Below are positions 1-6,908 of a stretch of 8,982 bases of DNA, in pieces (the first letter of the stretch is position 1; each line of letters begins with the position of its first letter). The stretch comes from Deltaproteobacteria bacterium (lineage in GTDB: Bacteria > Bdellovibrionota_C > UBA2361 > SZUA-149 > JADYYL01), in assembly GCA_020853655.1 (NCBI GenBank), contig JADYYL010000137.1:1-8982 (forward strand), written 5' to 3'. Under the pieces are notes generated by a model. That model saw only the letters and a program-made list of their open reading frames with translations, did no database searches and was not told the origin of the DNA. The position numbers and the translations under genes are program-made.

Positions 1-1055
1 CATCCGACATACGTGCGAAAGTATCCTGGCCACGGGAGGGCTGTCGCAAACATGTCAAAGACATGCTCGATCGACAGTAAGAGCGCTTCGAGTGGGTTCT
101 CCTTCACCCACGTAAGGCCTGCTGCATAGTTCGGGCCCGTTTCGTAGACACCAAACGGGTAGGATCGTTCCTCGTGGTACCCGTGTTGCAAGGTGGATGG
201 ATTAACGAAGTTCATCCGAAAATCCCTCTTCGCGTCGTACCACCACGTTAAGCCCACGCGTCCCTGGTGTCCCAGAAGGAATGTTCGTGGAGAGTCGTTT
301 GCGATGAGGAGAAAGCGCCCTTCGTTGAGTCGCGTCGCGCGGATGGACACCGGCGCGATGACGAGGACGACGCCGACGGCAGCGGCAAGGAATGTCGGCC
401 ACACTCGGAACTTGCGCTTGCGCTGCCCCCACAAGAGCGCGAGCGCAATGAACGCAGCGGTCACGAGTGCACAACTCTTGGTGACCGTGCAGGCGCCCAG
501 CACAATGCCCGCGAAAAATGCCCAGGCGACGGAGCGTCGAAGCGTTTCGGCTTCCAAGCTCAAGACGAGCAGGGAGAAGGTCAGCACCAGAGTGAAGATG
601 AACGGCCCCTCAGAGATCAGATATCCAAAGTACTCCCAGAGCGGAAAATACAGGCTCGCAAACGCGAGGACGAACCATGCAACTCTGGCGCCGTAGAGCC
701 GCCACGCCGTTGCGCTGAGTATGACTGGTACCAGTGAAGCGAGAACCCACATGACGTAGTCGACGAGCCGGAACGATCCGTCGAGCGTGCGAAGCACGTA
801 GTAAAACATCGCCGCGCCCGGAGGAAAGAGCGTGTCATACATGGTCGGCTGGTATCCCGGCTCGAATGTATTAACCGCGTGATGAACATACCATGCAGCA
901 TCTCCGAGGATATTGTCGGGATTCGATGGGCGATTGTCGACGCAGATGAATTGGTAGCGAAGCACAACGCCGATGACGAACGCCGCGAGGGAGAACACGA
1001 CAAAGGTGCGATAGAAGAGGAGTGTGCGCCGGGAGGCGGTTGATCGCTCGGTCAC
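1..1055 (-). CDS. GT-C membrane glycosyltransferase, ArnT/PMT_2-like (C-terminus beyond window)
   Basis: The 351 visible residues form a polytopic inner-membrane protein. Features typical of lipid-phosphate-sugar glycosyltransferases (GT39/GT83, PMT_2) are visible: an N-terminal TM helix (about 11-33), then a first periplasmic loop with an acidic residue in GDAAWY (D52), the usual catalytic site in GT-C enzymes. FPPG follows at 77-80, SEGPF at 149-152, and several TM helices lie between 100 and 235. An IRATR...G.FLLIANDSP..FLLGH stretch (238-263) resembles the 'RN....G.F..I.TN.G..L..GN' region of ArnT-like enzymes. Such proteins move a sugar from an undecaprenyl- or dolichyl-phosphate carrier to a protein or lipid outside the membrane. 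The start is GTG at 1055, with AGGAGG 5 nt upstream; GTGA overlaps the stop of the upstream oxidoreductase, implying translational coupling. The gene runs off the left edge. The acceptor is not shown; the Thr-rich stalk protein of the same operon is a good candidate. Confidence 0.85.
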   Translation of the reverse strand, partial: MTERSTASRRTLLFYRTFVVFSLAAFVIGVVLRYQFICVDNRPSNPDNILGDAAWYVHHAVNTFEPGYQPTMYDTLFPPGAAMFYYVLRTLDGSFRLVDYVMWVLASLVPVILSATAWRLYGARVAWFVLAFASLYFPLWEYFGYLISEGPFIFTLVLTFSLLVLSLEAETLRRSVAWAFFAGIVLGACTVTKSCALVTAAFIALALLWGQRKRKFRVWPTFLAAAVGVVLVIAPVSIRATRLNEGRFLLIANDSPRTFLLGHQGRVGLTWWYDAKRDFRMNFVNPSTLQHGYHEERSYPFGVYETGPNYAAGLTWVKENPLEALLLSIEHVFDMFATALPWPGYFRTYVG

Positions 1056-2578
1056 GCGACCTCCTGTCCGACGGACAATGGACTCCGAGGGCGCGCATGC
1101 AACTCGGGGGTCGCTCGTGCCGCATCATTCAGCGGTTCGCTCTCGTGATACTCCGCGTCGATGTTGACGTGCCACGGCGAAACCGAGTCGCCATTTGCAG
1201 CGCGCGCGACAATCCTGCCCGTCAGCATCGAGTGATCCTGGTTGTTATACTTATGCATTCCGTTCCGCCCAGCGAGGAACAGATTCTCAAACGGATCGAT
1301 CGCGGCACGAATGATCGAGACAGCATCGCGATAGTTGGCATCGAGCACAGGATATGCTTTCTCGACTCGGAGGACCTTTGCACCGAGAACCTCGCTGCTC
1401 GACGCGAATCCAAGCTTTTCGATTTCCCTTGTTGCGAGGAGCGCGATCGCCTTGTCATCTTGGCGCCAGAGATCATCTCCGTCATTGCAGAAATAGTCGA
1501 GCGCCAGCCCGGTCTTCGAATCGTCCGGAACCATGTCGCGACTCCAGTTTCGGAAGTTTGCGATTCTTCCGACGCGGACGGATGGGTCATGAATGTAAAT
1601 CCAGTGATCGGGGAATACGTCCGCGCGATCGATGATCATAAAAACGAGGAGAAGATCCCGGTAGCGAAGCGACGCTGCCGCTTTTTGTGCTGCATCGCCG
1701 AGTGGAGGGGCGAACGATTGCGCGAGTCCCGCCATCGGCATCGTGGAGACGAACACGTCTGCGTTTCTGAGAGTCGCTCGACCGGTTGAGTCTATCGTTT
1801 GCGCAGAGACGATCCTTCCATCCTGATGCGAAAGGCCTATGAGTCGCTCGCCGAGAACAAACTGCGCGCCGCGCTTCTCGAGGTCGGTGCGCACCCGCTC
1901 CCAGAGCATTCCGGCACCGAGACGGGGGTAGGAGAAACGATCGACCAACGTTCGAACGACTGCGCGCGGTTTTACTCCGAGTGCGGCACTCACGAGCTGG
2001 ACCAACGACAGTCCCTTTATTCTCTGCGCCGCCCAATCCGCGCTGATATCCGAGCACGGCATTCCCCACACCTTCTCGGTGTAGGTGCGAAAGAACGTCT
2101 CGAACAATCTCCGCCCGAAGCGACGGACGATCCAATCCTCGTATGATCGCTCTCCGGAACCGCTGCGCAGCCGCGCGGCGACGAAACTCGCCGCGCACCG
2201 TGCCGACTCGAGCAAGCCGAGCGTGTGAAAGACATTATGGAGTTGAAGTGGGTAGTTGAAGAACTTTCCGCGATACAAAATTCTCGTGTAGCGATCGACC
2301 GTCAGGAGATCGGCGCCGAGTTGCTCGCTCCACCACCGTTGGATATCCGCATTCTTCGTAAAGAAGCGATGCGCGCCGATGTCGAAACGGAACCCCTCGA
2401 AGACCTCGGTTCTTGCGAGACCGCCGACGTGAGTCGGATGGCTCTCGATGATCGATACTGTCCATCCGGAGTTGAGCAACTCATCCGCAGCGCAGAGTCC
2501 CGCTGGACCGGCACCGATGATGAGCGCTCGTTTCTCGTCTCTGCTCGATGGAGTCATTGAACTCAAACCCAACTCCAT
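1052..2578 (-). CDS. NAD(P)/FAD-dependent oxidoreductase, UDP-galactopyranose mutase / PRK07208-like
   Basis: This is a complete 508-residue flavoprotein. The N-terminal dinucleotide fold shows IIGAGPAG (20-27), the acidic ribose-binding E45 and the GG pair at 52-53. It is followed by the family signature FDIGAHRFFTK, then RGKFFNYPL and TEKVWGMPC...DWAAQRIKGLSL, and near the C-terminus FLAGRNGMHKYNNQDHSM (434-451), which closes the FAD site. These match, from memory, the PRK07208 family, which belongs to the amine oxidase/protoporphyrinogen oxidase/UGM superfamily and often sits among glycan genes. The exact reaction is unknown: redox chemistry on a sugar or polyprenyl substrate and a UGM-like isomerisation are both possible. 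The gene begins 35 bp after the collagen-like gene and its stop overlaps the GTG of the glycosyltransferase. The start is uncertain: neither ATG 2578 nor ATG 2557 (residue 8) has a good Shine-Dalgarno, and both leave the Rossmann motif intact. A tail of about 55 residues after the FAD motif is hydrophilic. Confidence 0.88.
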   Translation of the reverse strand: MELGLSSMTPSSRDEKRALIIGAGPAGLCAADELLNSGWTVSIIESHPTHVGGLARTEVFEGFRFDIGAHRFFTKNADIQRWWSEQLGADLLTVDRYTRILYRGKFFNYPLQLHNVFHTLGLLESARCAASFVAARLRSGSGERSYEDWIVRRFGRRLFETFFRTYTEKVWGMPCSDISADWAAQRIKGLSLVQLVSAALGVKPRAVVRTLVDRFSYPRLGAGMLWERVRTDLEKRGAQFVLGERLIGLSHQDGRIVSAQTIDSTGRATLRNADVFVSTMPMAGLAQSFAPPLGDAAQKAAASLRYRDLLLVFMIIDRADVFPDHWIYIHDPSVRVGRIANFRNWSRDMVPDDSKTGLALDYFCNDGDDLWRQDDKAIALLATREIEKLGFASSSEVLGAKVLRVEKAYPVLDANYRDAVSIIRAAIDPFENLFLAGRNGMHKYNNQDHSMLTGRIVARAANGDSVSPWHVNIDAEYHESEPLNDAARATPELHARPRSPLSVGQEVA

Positions 2579-2613
2579 AGTGCTGCGGGGGGTTCGTCAC
2601 CCACCCGCGTACA

Positions 2614-4041
2614 TCAACCGACCGGACTTGGTCCGAAAGGACCCGAGGGCCCCGCTGGGCCAGCAGGGCCTCCCGGACCCAAGGGACCGGCTGGGCCGCC
2701 TGGGCCAGCTGGACCGGAAGGTCCGCCTGGGCCGAACGGCCCACCCGGGCCAGCGGGACCGGCCGGACCACCAGGTCCGCTCGGACCTCCAGGACCGCTC
2801 GGTCCACCGGGTCCAGTTGGTCCGCCTGGACCGAACGGCCCACCAGGACCCGCTGGGCCTGAAGGTCCACCGGGTCCGCTTGGTCCGCCTGGCCCAGATG
2901 GTCCACTTGGGCCGAGAGGCCCCGCGGGGCCTGCAGGTCCAGCAGGTCCAGCGGGGCCTGCGGGTCCAGCAGGTCCAGCAGGTCCAGCGGGTCCAGCAGG
3001 TCCAGCAGGTCCGGCTCCAGACGGAGTCGGCGCGACGGTTGGTCGCGGAGTGGGTGGAGCAGTTGGCGCCGGAGTTGGCGCTGCGGTTGGTGCAGGTGTC
3101 GGAGCAGGTGTTGGCGCTGCGGTTGGTGCCGGCGTCGGAGCAGGAGTTGGCGCTGCGGTTGGTGCAGGTGTCGGAGCAGGTGTTGGCGCTGCGGTTGGTG
3201 CCGGCGTCGGAGCAGGCGTTGGCGCTGCGGTTGGTGCCGGTGTCGGAGCAGGTGTTGGCGCTGCGGTTGGTGCCGGTGTCGGTGCGGCAGTCGGCGCAAG
3301 AGTTGGTGCCGGTGTCGGAGCAGGCGTTGGCGCTGCGGTTGGTGCCGGTGTCGGTGCGGCAGTGGGCGCAGGAGTTGGAGCCGGTGTAGGAGCTGGTGTT
3401 GGTGCTGCCGTTGGAGCCGATGTCGGCGCAGGAGTTGATGCTGCCGTCGGCGCCGCGGTCGGAGCTGGTGTCGGCGCCGGAGTCAGCACAACCGTCGGAG
3501 CGGCAGTCGGCAGAGCTGTCGGCGCAGCGGATGGTTCAGCCGTCGGGGCTGGTGTTGGTGCCGGTGTCGGTGCGGCGGTTGGCGCCGGAGTTGAAAACGG
3601 TGTTTCCGCTGGTGTGGCAGCAGGAGGTGGTGTCGGGGCGAGCGTCGGACCCGGTGTAGGAAGTGGTGGCGGTGGGAGAGGTGGCGGAGGCGCCGGTGTT
3701 TCAGAGCCAAACGGTCCCGACCCATCATCGCCAAACGGGCCGCCGTCGTCGCTCGGCCCAGCTGGGCCGGAGCCCTCGTCGCTATCTCCGTCGCTCGCCG
3801 TTGCAAACTCGCTCGACGTGCATCCGGAGATCGGCTCATTCGATCCGATCTCACGCGACGCCTCTAGGTAGGAGCAACGTACAGAATTTCCGAAAAGTTT
3901 GATCGACGCGATTGTGACAATCGCAACGAGAATGACGAGCACGATGACTTCCGTCATTGACTGACCCGAATCCAAGTGTGGCCGGAGCTTCTCACGGAGT
4001 CGGCGACAAAATTGCTTCGCAGTCACTCTCTGCTTATTCAT
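2614..4041 (-). CDS. Type IVb prepilin-like protein fused to a Thr/Pro-rich stalk and a Gly-Pro-X collagen-like domain
   Basis: This 475-residue protein has four parts. Residues 1-26 are a basic leader ending in G, and mature Q27 starts QSMTE, giving the conserved Glu at +5 followed by a hydrophobic helix (32-50). This is the layout of Flp/type IVb pilins cleaved by a TadV/PilD-type peptidase. Residues 52-114 hold two Cys (56, 74; possible disulfide) and an acidic Gly/Ser/Asp linker. Residues 115-343 are a low-complexity Pro/Thr/Ala stalk built on TAAPTPAPTPAP. Residues 344-472 are 43 uninterrupted Gly-Pro-X triplets, ending in PVG. Known collagen-like triplets form triple helices, so a trimeric surface fibre is inferred. 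ATG 4041 is preferred over an ATG at 4104: GGAG lies 8 nt upstream, its ATGA overlaps the HTTM stop, and it gives a normal leader length. It is the second gene of the operon. There is no LPXTG, PEP-CTERM or C-terminal TM segment, so anchoring would be through the pilin helix. Confidence 0.85.
   Translation of the reverse strand: MNKQRVTAKQFCRRLREKLRPHLDSGQSMTEVIVLVILVAIVTIASIKLFGNSVRCSYLEASREIGSNEPISGCTSSEFATASDGDSDEGSGPAGPSDDGGPFGDDGSGPFGSETPAPPPPLPPPPLPTPGPTLAPTPPPAATPAETPFSTPAPTAAPTPAPTPAPTAEPSAAPTALPTAAPTVVLTPAPTPAPTAAPTAASTPAPTSAPTAAPTPAPTPAPTPAPTAAPTPAPTAAPTPAPTPAPTLAPTAAPTPAPTAAPTPAPTPAPTAAPTPAPTPAPTAAPTPAPTPAPTAAPTPAPTPAPTAAPTPAPTPAPTAAPTPAPTAPPTPRPTVAPTPSGAGPAGPAGPAGPAGPAGPAGPAGPAGPAGPAGPLGPSGPSGPGGPSGPGGPSGPAGPGGPFGPGGPTGPGGPSGPGGPSGPGGPAGPAGPGGPFGPGGPSGPAGPGGPAGPLGPGGPAGPAGPSGPFGPSPVG
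2626..3012 (-). repeat. Collagen-like (Gly-Pro-X)43 coding repeat
   Basis: A 9-bp coding periodicity gives 43 consecutive Gly-Pro-X triplets with no interruption. The N-terminal ten are all GPA and nearly identical in DNA; the rest vary at the third residue. By my count the third residues are A 17, G 11, S 9, F 3, L 2 and T 1. Proline is always in the X position and never in the Y position, and there is no charged residue. The reading frame is continuous with the pilin leader upstream, which fixes the strand and frame. Confidence 0.9.
3074..3361 (-). repeat. 36-bp tandem repeat encoding 12-residue Thr/Pro/Ala units
   Basis: A GTTGGCGCTGCGG landmark on the plus strand recurs at 3074, 3110, 3146, 3182, 3218, 3254 and 3326, an exact 36-bp spacing with one degenerate unit at 3290. 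That makes eight units in register. Each encodes a permutation of TAAPTPAPTPAP on the minus strand. Less regular PT repeats continue to about 3700. Nearly identical units make copy-number change by slippage or recombination likely, and short-read assemblies may miscount them. Confidence 0.9.
3964..4041 (-). other. Prepilin leader peptide (class III signal, type IVb style)
   Basis: This 26-residue leader is rich in Lys/Arg (three Lys and five Arg) and ends HLDSG. Cleavage after G26 would give a mature N-terminus QSMTE with Glu at +5, then an uninterrupted hydrophobic helix to about residue 50. This is the known substrate pattern of prepilin peptidases. The cleavage site is predicted from the pattern only. 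Confidence 0.75.
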
Positions 4042-5525
4042 CCCCCAAACTCCGGCGCATCTGAGTGGGCAAGGAGCAGCTTCTCGACCGGGGTCGATTC
4101 GCAATTCGGAAGGATGACCTCCTGGAAAAAATGTAGGTCGAGGCTTTTCAACGGATCAGAGGGATGTTCGCGACGCCACTTCAGGGCGAGTGCGCGGATG
4201 AATGGCGGTCTCCATCCTGCACCTTCGGGCGTAACGAGCATCATCATGAATTTCCGCCACCGTTCGTTCGGATACATTTCGTTGATACTTCGCGGGCGAT
4301 CCTCCGTGATCGGATCGTCTGGCGCCGCGCCCGGACTGAGATTGACAATCCGGTCTGATGCCGTTCTCGCAGAGATCTGGAACCACCCATCTCCCGTCAG
4401 CGGATAGGGAGAGAACATCGCCCAGTTCTGATCGACGCCAAGGAGCTTCAACACGTAATCGTCGCTGCGCGGATAGATCTCTGACCAGCTCCGCTCGTCG
4501 AGATTCCGCAGATTCCAAAATGCAACATGCACAAGCACAAATAGCAACAATGTGCCGCGAACCGCTCGAAAAAAGCTGGAATGGCGATCCGACTCCGGAG
4601 GCCAAAGTCGGGGGAGGGGAGGGATTCTCAGTCGATTCCACACCATCGCTGGCAGAAATGCAGTCCAGAGCGCGATCCCGACATATGGAAAGGGGCCGAG
4701 CTCCATCGTGATCGCGAGAATTATGTGAAACCCGAGGAACAGCACGCAGGCGATCAACCGAAAGTATCCCGTTGCAAAGGGCACGACGAGCAACAGCGGT
4801 CCATACATCTCAAAGGGCAAGGTCGCAAAAGTCACCCCTCGAAGGAGCTCGGGGAATTGGAGCAGCCACCTCCCAAACGATGTGCTGAGCTGGTCGTTGC
4901 TGAGCGCGTAGAACACGGCATCGCCAGAAACGCGCCATGCCTCTCCCGTCTTGTGCAGGGAGGCGAACATGTAGATGAACCACGCTTGAACGATGAGGCA
5001 GAACGTTGCCACCGAGAACACAGGTGCAACGTCAGCGGCATCGTTGTCCTTGCGCGCGACGTCAATCGACCAAACGCGGGCGGTCGGCAAGAACACCGCC
5101 CAGAAAAGAACGACTCGAATCATTCCGTCTCCCCCCTGGAGGATCAGTGGATTTCGATCCTGCAGACTCATCGTCAGCACCCATGTCCAGACTGTCGCCT
5201 CGGACGTGCGATACCCAACGAGCATTGCGGTGGCAGCGATAGCAGCGAGTAGAAAGAGAACTGCTTGAATCTGCCATGCACCGCTCATGAGGTGAAGGGA
5301 GACATCCCAAGGTTGGAGCGCGGCGAGGATGTAGTTGCGCGGAAGGACTCCCTCGTCGGTGTAGAAGAATGAGATGTCGCGGGCGCGACACTGCAAGTCG
5401 AAGAGTACCACCAGCGCGAGGGAGATTCGGAACGTAGCAAGTGAACGCGGGTCCAACGCAAAAATCCTTCGGACCGCGTTCCACAACGCAGACGAACGAG
5501 ATTGTGCGCTGTGGTTTCTCTCCAT
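4038..5525 (-). CDS. HTTM-domain membrane protein, vitamin K-dependent gamma-carboxylase-like
   Basis: This is a 495-residue polytopic membrane protein. The start LDPRSLATFRISLALVVLFDL (24-44) with FYTDEGVLPR (54-63) is the characteristic opening of bacterial HTTM proteins. TM segments follow across about 82-300. The stretch YMFASLHKTGEAW (185-197) aligns by eye with the human GGCX segment carrying the active-site base Lys218, so K192 is the matching lysine. FHIILAITMELGPFPYVGIAL (266-286) also matches the GGCX region after it. The C-terminal part has DQNWAMFSPYPL and YPNERWRKF, seen in many bacterial members. GGCX carboxylates Glu in secreted proteins using reduced vitamin K; the chemistry of bacterial HTTM proteins is largely unknown, so activity here is inference. 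It is the first gene of the minus-strand operon and its stop overlaps the start of the collagen-like gene. The Shine-Dalgarno is weak (GAGG only 2 nt from ATG). Confidence 0.88.
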   Translation of the reverse strand: MERNHSAQSRSSALWNAVRRIFALDPRSLATFRISLALVVLFDLQCRARDISFFYTDEGVLPRNYILAALQPWDVSLHLMSGAWQIQAVLFLLAAIAATAMLVGYRTSEATVWTWVLTMSLQDRNPLILQGGDGMIRVVLFWAVFLPTARVWSIDVARKDNDAADVAPVFSVATFCLIVQAWFIYMFASLHKTGEAWRVSGDAVFYALSNDQLSTSFGRWLLQFPELLRGVTFATLPFEMYGPLLLVVPFATGYFRLIACVLFLGFHIILAITMELGPFPYVGIALWTAFLPAMVWNRLRIPPLPRLWPPESDRHSSFFRAVRGTLLLFVLVHVAFWNLRNLDERSWSEIYPRSDDYVLKLLGVDQNWAMFSPYPLTGDGWFQISARTASDRIVNLSPGAAPDDPITEDRPRSINEMYPNERWRKFMMMLVTPEGAGWRPPFIRALALKWRREHPSDPLKSLDLHFFQEVILPNCESTPVEKLLLAHSDAPEFGG

Positions 5526-5622
5526 GACCTCGAGCTGTTACTGGAAAAATTGACATAAAACAACGTTTCAGAAAGGGTGAGTTCCTGAACGAAATGTGGA
5601 GCCTGAAGAGACGCAGAATCCC
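5526..5622. promoter_or_regulatory. Divergent intergenic region between the operon and the membrane-protein gene
   Basis: This 97-bp region must hold the promoters for both divergent units. It contains an AT-rich core (about 5543-5570). A perfect -35-like TTGACA lies at 5550-5555 on the plus strand, but no convincing -10 follows at 16-18 bp. On the minus strand no confident promoter pair is seen. The role is inferred from gene arrangement. Confidence 0.4.
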
Positions 5623-6792
5623 ATGACTGACCTCGTCCAATCTTTTCCTGTTTTACATGGGGCAACTGCGCCCAGTGGCGAACAGGGCCGTGTCGGTCAG
5701 ACTTTGGCCGAACAAACTTCCGGCGCGAGCGCACCCTCGGGCGTCTCGCCGTGGATCATCCATCCCGTGTTCGACTTTTTCTTTGTCTCCGGTGGTGGAG
5801 TGCTGCTCTTCCTCGCGCTCAACGCACTGTTCTTCGGCTTAACGATTCCAAATGGCGCCAGCACACCGGGCCAACGCTTTGCGCTCATCGCGGTTCTTCT
5901 CGGCCAGCACTTCTTCGCCGATGCCCACAACATGGCGACGTATATGCGAATCTGGGGAAGCGATGCCGATCGCACGCGCTTCGCGTTTTATCGCACGTGG
6001 CTCGTTTGGATTACCGGCGGGCTCTTCGTTAGCGGACTCGTGTTTCCCGATCTGATCGGAACCTTCGTCTACGTCTATCTGATCAGTGTCTTCTGGCACT
6101 ACGCCGCGCAGACATTTGGCATCGCGCTGATCTATTGCTTCAAGCGCGGATACAAGCTCTCCCAGTTCGAGAAGGAGACCTTCCGCTGGTTCATCCGATC
6201 GCTGACCGCCTTTGTGATCATCCGCTTCCTGACCTTTGAGTCGATGAGTCCCAAGAATTGGTTCGGCGTTCCGATCCCGTTCTGGGGTCCGCTGCCGACG
6301 CCGTTGTATCTCGCTGCCGGTGCGGCGGTCATCATCTCGTCGGCGATCTTGACGTTCATTGTGCTCAAGAAACTCGTGTTCGAACGGCGCTTCCCACCAG
6401 TGCCGGCCTTCCTTCTGGTCGCGACGATCTGTGCCCTCGGATTTACGAGCGGAACCGCAAACGCACTTGTCTGGTTCTATGTCCCGGCCTTCTTCCATGG
6501 CAGCCAGTATCTCGCGGTCTGCATGGCCTATTCGCTCAAAGAGCGCGGCATTCCCGCGCGCGATCTGTGGAAGACGCTTCCCACCTCGCTGTGCGGAACG
6601 TATTTCGCGACGGTCGTTGTCACGGGTGCATTTTTCTACATCGCCATTCCGCACGTCTTCGCCCAGCTCGGATTCGACTACGCGCTGATTGCGGGACTTG
6701 TTTTAGCGGCGGTGAACTTTCACCACTTTGTGACGGACGCCGCGATCTGGAAGTTGAGAGATCCGTACTGCCGAAGAATCTTGGTGGAGTAG
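5623..6792 (+). CDS. Polytopic membrane protein with conserved-looking histidines, function unknown
   Basis: This 389-residue protein has roughly eight to ten hydrophobic segments after a soluble N-terminus of about 45 residues. Histidines recur near membrane edges: IHPVFDF (H47), GQHFFADAHNMATY (H96, H102), FWHYAAQTFGI (H159), FFHGSQYL (H292) and NFHHFVTDAAIWKLRDP (H367, H368, D372). I recall similar 'HHF..DA.IWK.R' endings in uncharacterised bacterial membrane proteins, but no family name is certain. The spacing could suit a membrane-bound metal or haem site; that is speculation. Two starts are possible. ATG 5623 has GAAGAG 12 nt upstream. GTG 5596 adds nine residues and has no clear Shine-Dalgarno, so ATG is preferred. 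The gene is divergent from the collagen-like operon and convergent with the toxin-antitoxin pair. No signal sequence cleavage site is evident. Confidence 0.8.
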   Translation: MTDLVQSFPVLHGATAPSGEQGRVGQTLAEQTSGASAPSGVSPWIIHPVFDFFFVSGGGVLLFLALNALFFGLTIPNGASTPGQRFALIAVLLGQHFFADAHNMATYMRIWGSDADRTRFAFYRTWLVWITGGLFVSGLVFPDLIGTFVYVYLISVFWHYAAQTFGIALIYCFKRGYKLSQFEKETFRWFIRSLTAFVIIRFLTFESMSPKNWFGVPIPFWGPLPTPLYLAAGAAVIISSAILTFIVLKKLVFERRFPPVPAFLLVATICALGFTSGTANALVWFYVPAFFHGSQYLAVCMAYSLKERGIPARDLWKTLPTSLCGTYFATVVVTGAFFYIAIPHVFAQLGFDYALIAGLVLAAVNFHHFVTDAAIWKLRDPYCRRILVE

Positions 6793-6908
6793 GGGAGGCT
6801 TCTCGATAACGTGACCGGAGGCGGCTACTAGATGAAGCAGTCGAGCCGTGAGACGGCCCATCGTTACGGGTTCGCTTCCAAATAACCTGACGTATCGTCG
6901 ACTTTCCG
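6793..6908. other. Convergent intergenic region, no recognised feature
   Basis: This 116-bp gap lies between the membrane protein stop and the antitoxin stop, where a bidirectional terminator would be expected. I see no strong GC-rich stem with a T-run on either strand. Confidence 0.5.

Noticed and set aside
193..737. Plus-strand frames of 156-167 residues at the left end
   Set aside because: They are antisense to the GT-C glycosyltransferase, with Arg/Ser-rich composition and no recognisable motifs.
3074..3361. 36-bp spaced repeats that might suggest a CRISPR array
   Set aside because: The units are directly adjacent without unique spacers and keep a coding frame, so this is a protein-coding tandem repeat.
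2448..3389. Plus-strand open frame rich in Arg/Gln/Leu/Val across the repeat region
   Set aside because: It is a shadow of the collagen and stalk repeats. Its composition simply mirrors the 9-bp and 36-bp periods, it has no domain, and the minus-strand frame is continuous with a recognisable pilin leader.
3050..3871. Plus-strand frame encoding Gly/Ala/Val repeats (elastin-like)
   Set aside because: It is the reverse complement of the Thr/Pro/Ala stalk in the opposite frame. It has no signal, no start context, and ends in antisense of the pilin region.
4042..4104. Upstream ATG at 4104 adding 21 residues to the collagen-like protein
   Set aside because: It would lie well inside the HTTM gene and give an overlong leader; ATG 4041 has GGAG at 8 nt and an ATGA overlap.
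5550..5578. TTGACA followed by a possible -10 for the membrane-protein gene
   Set aside because: The -35 matches perfectly but no TATAAT-like box occurs at 16-18 bp spacing, so it is not called as a promoter.
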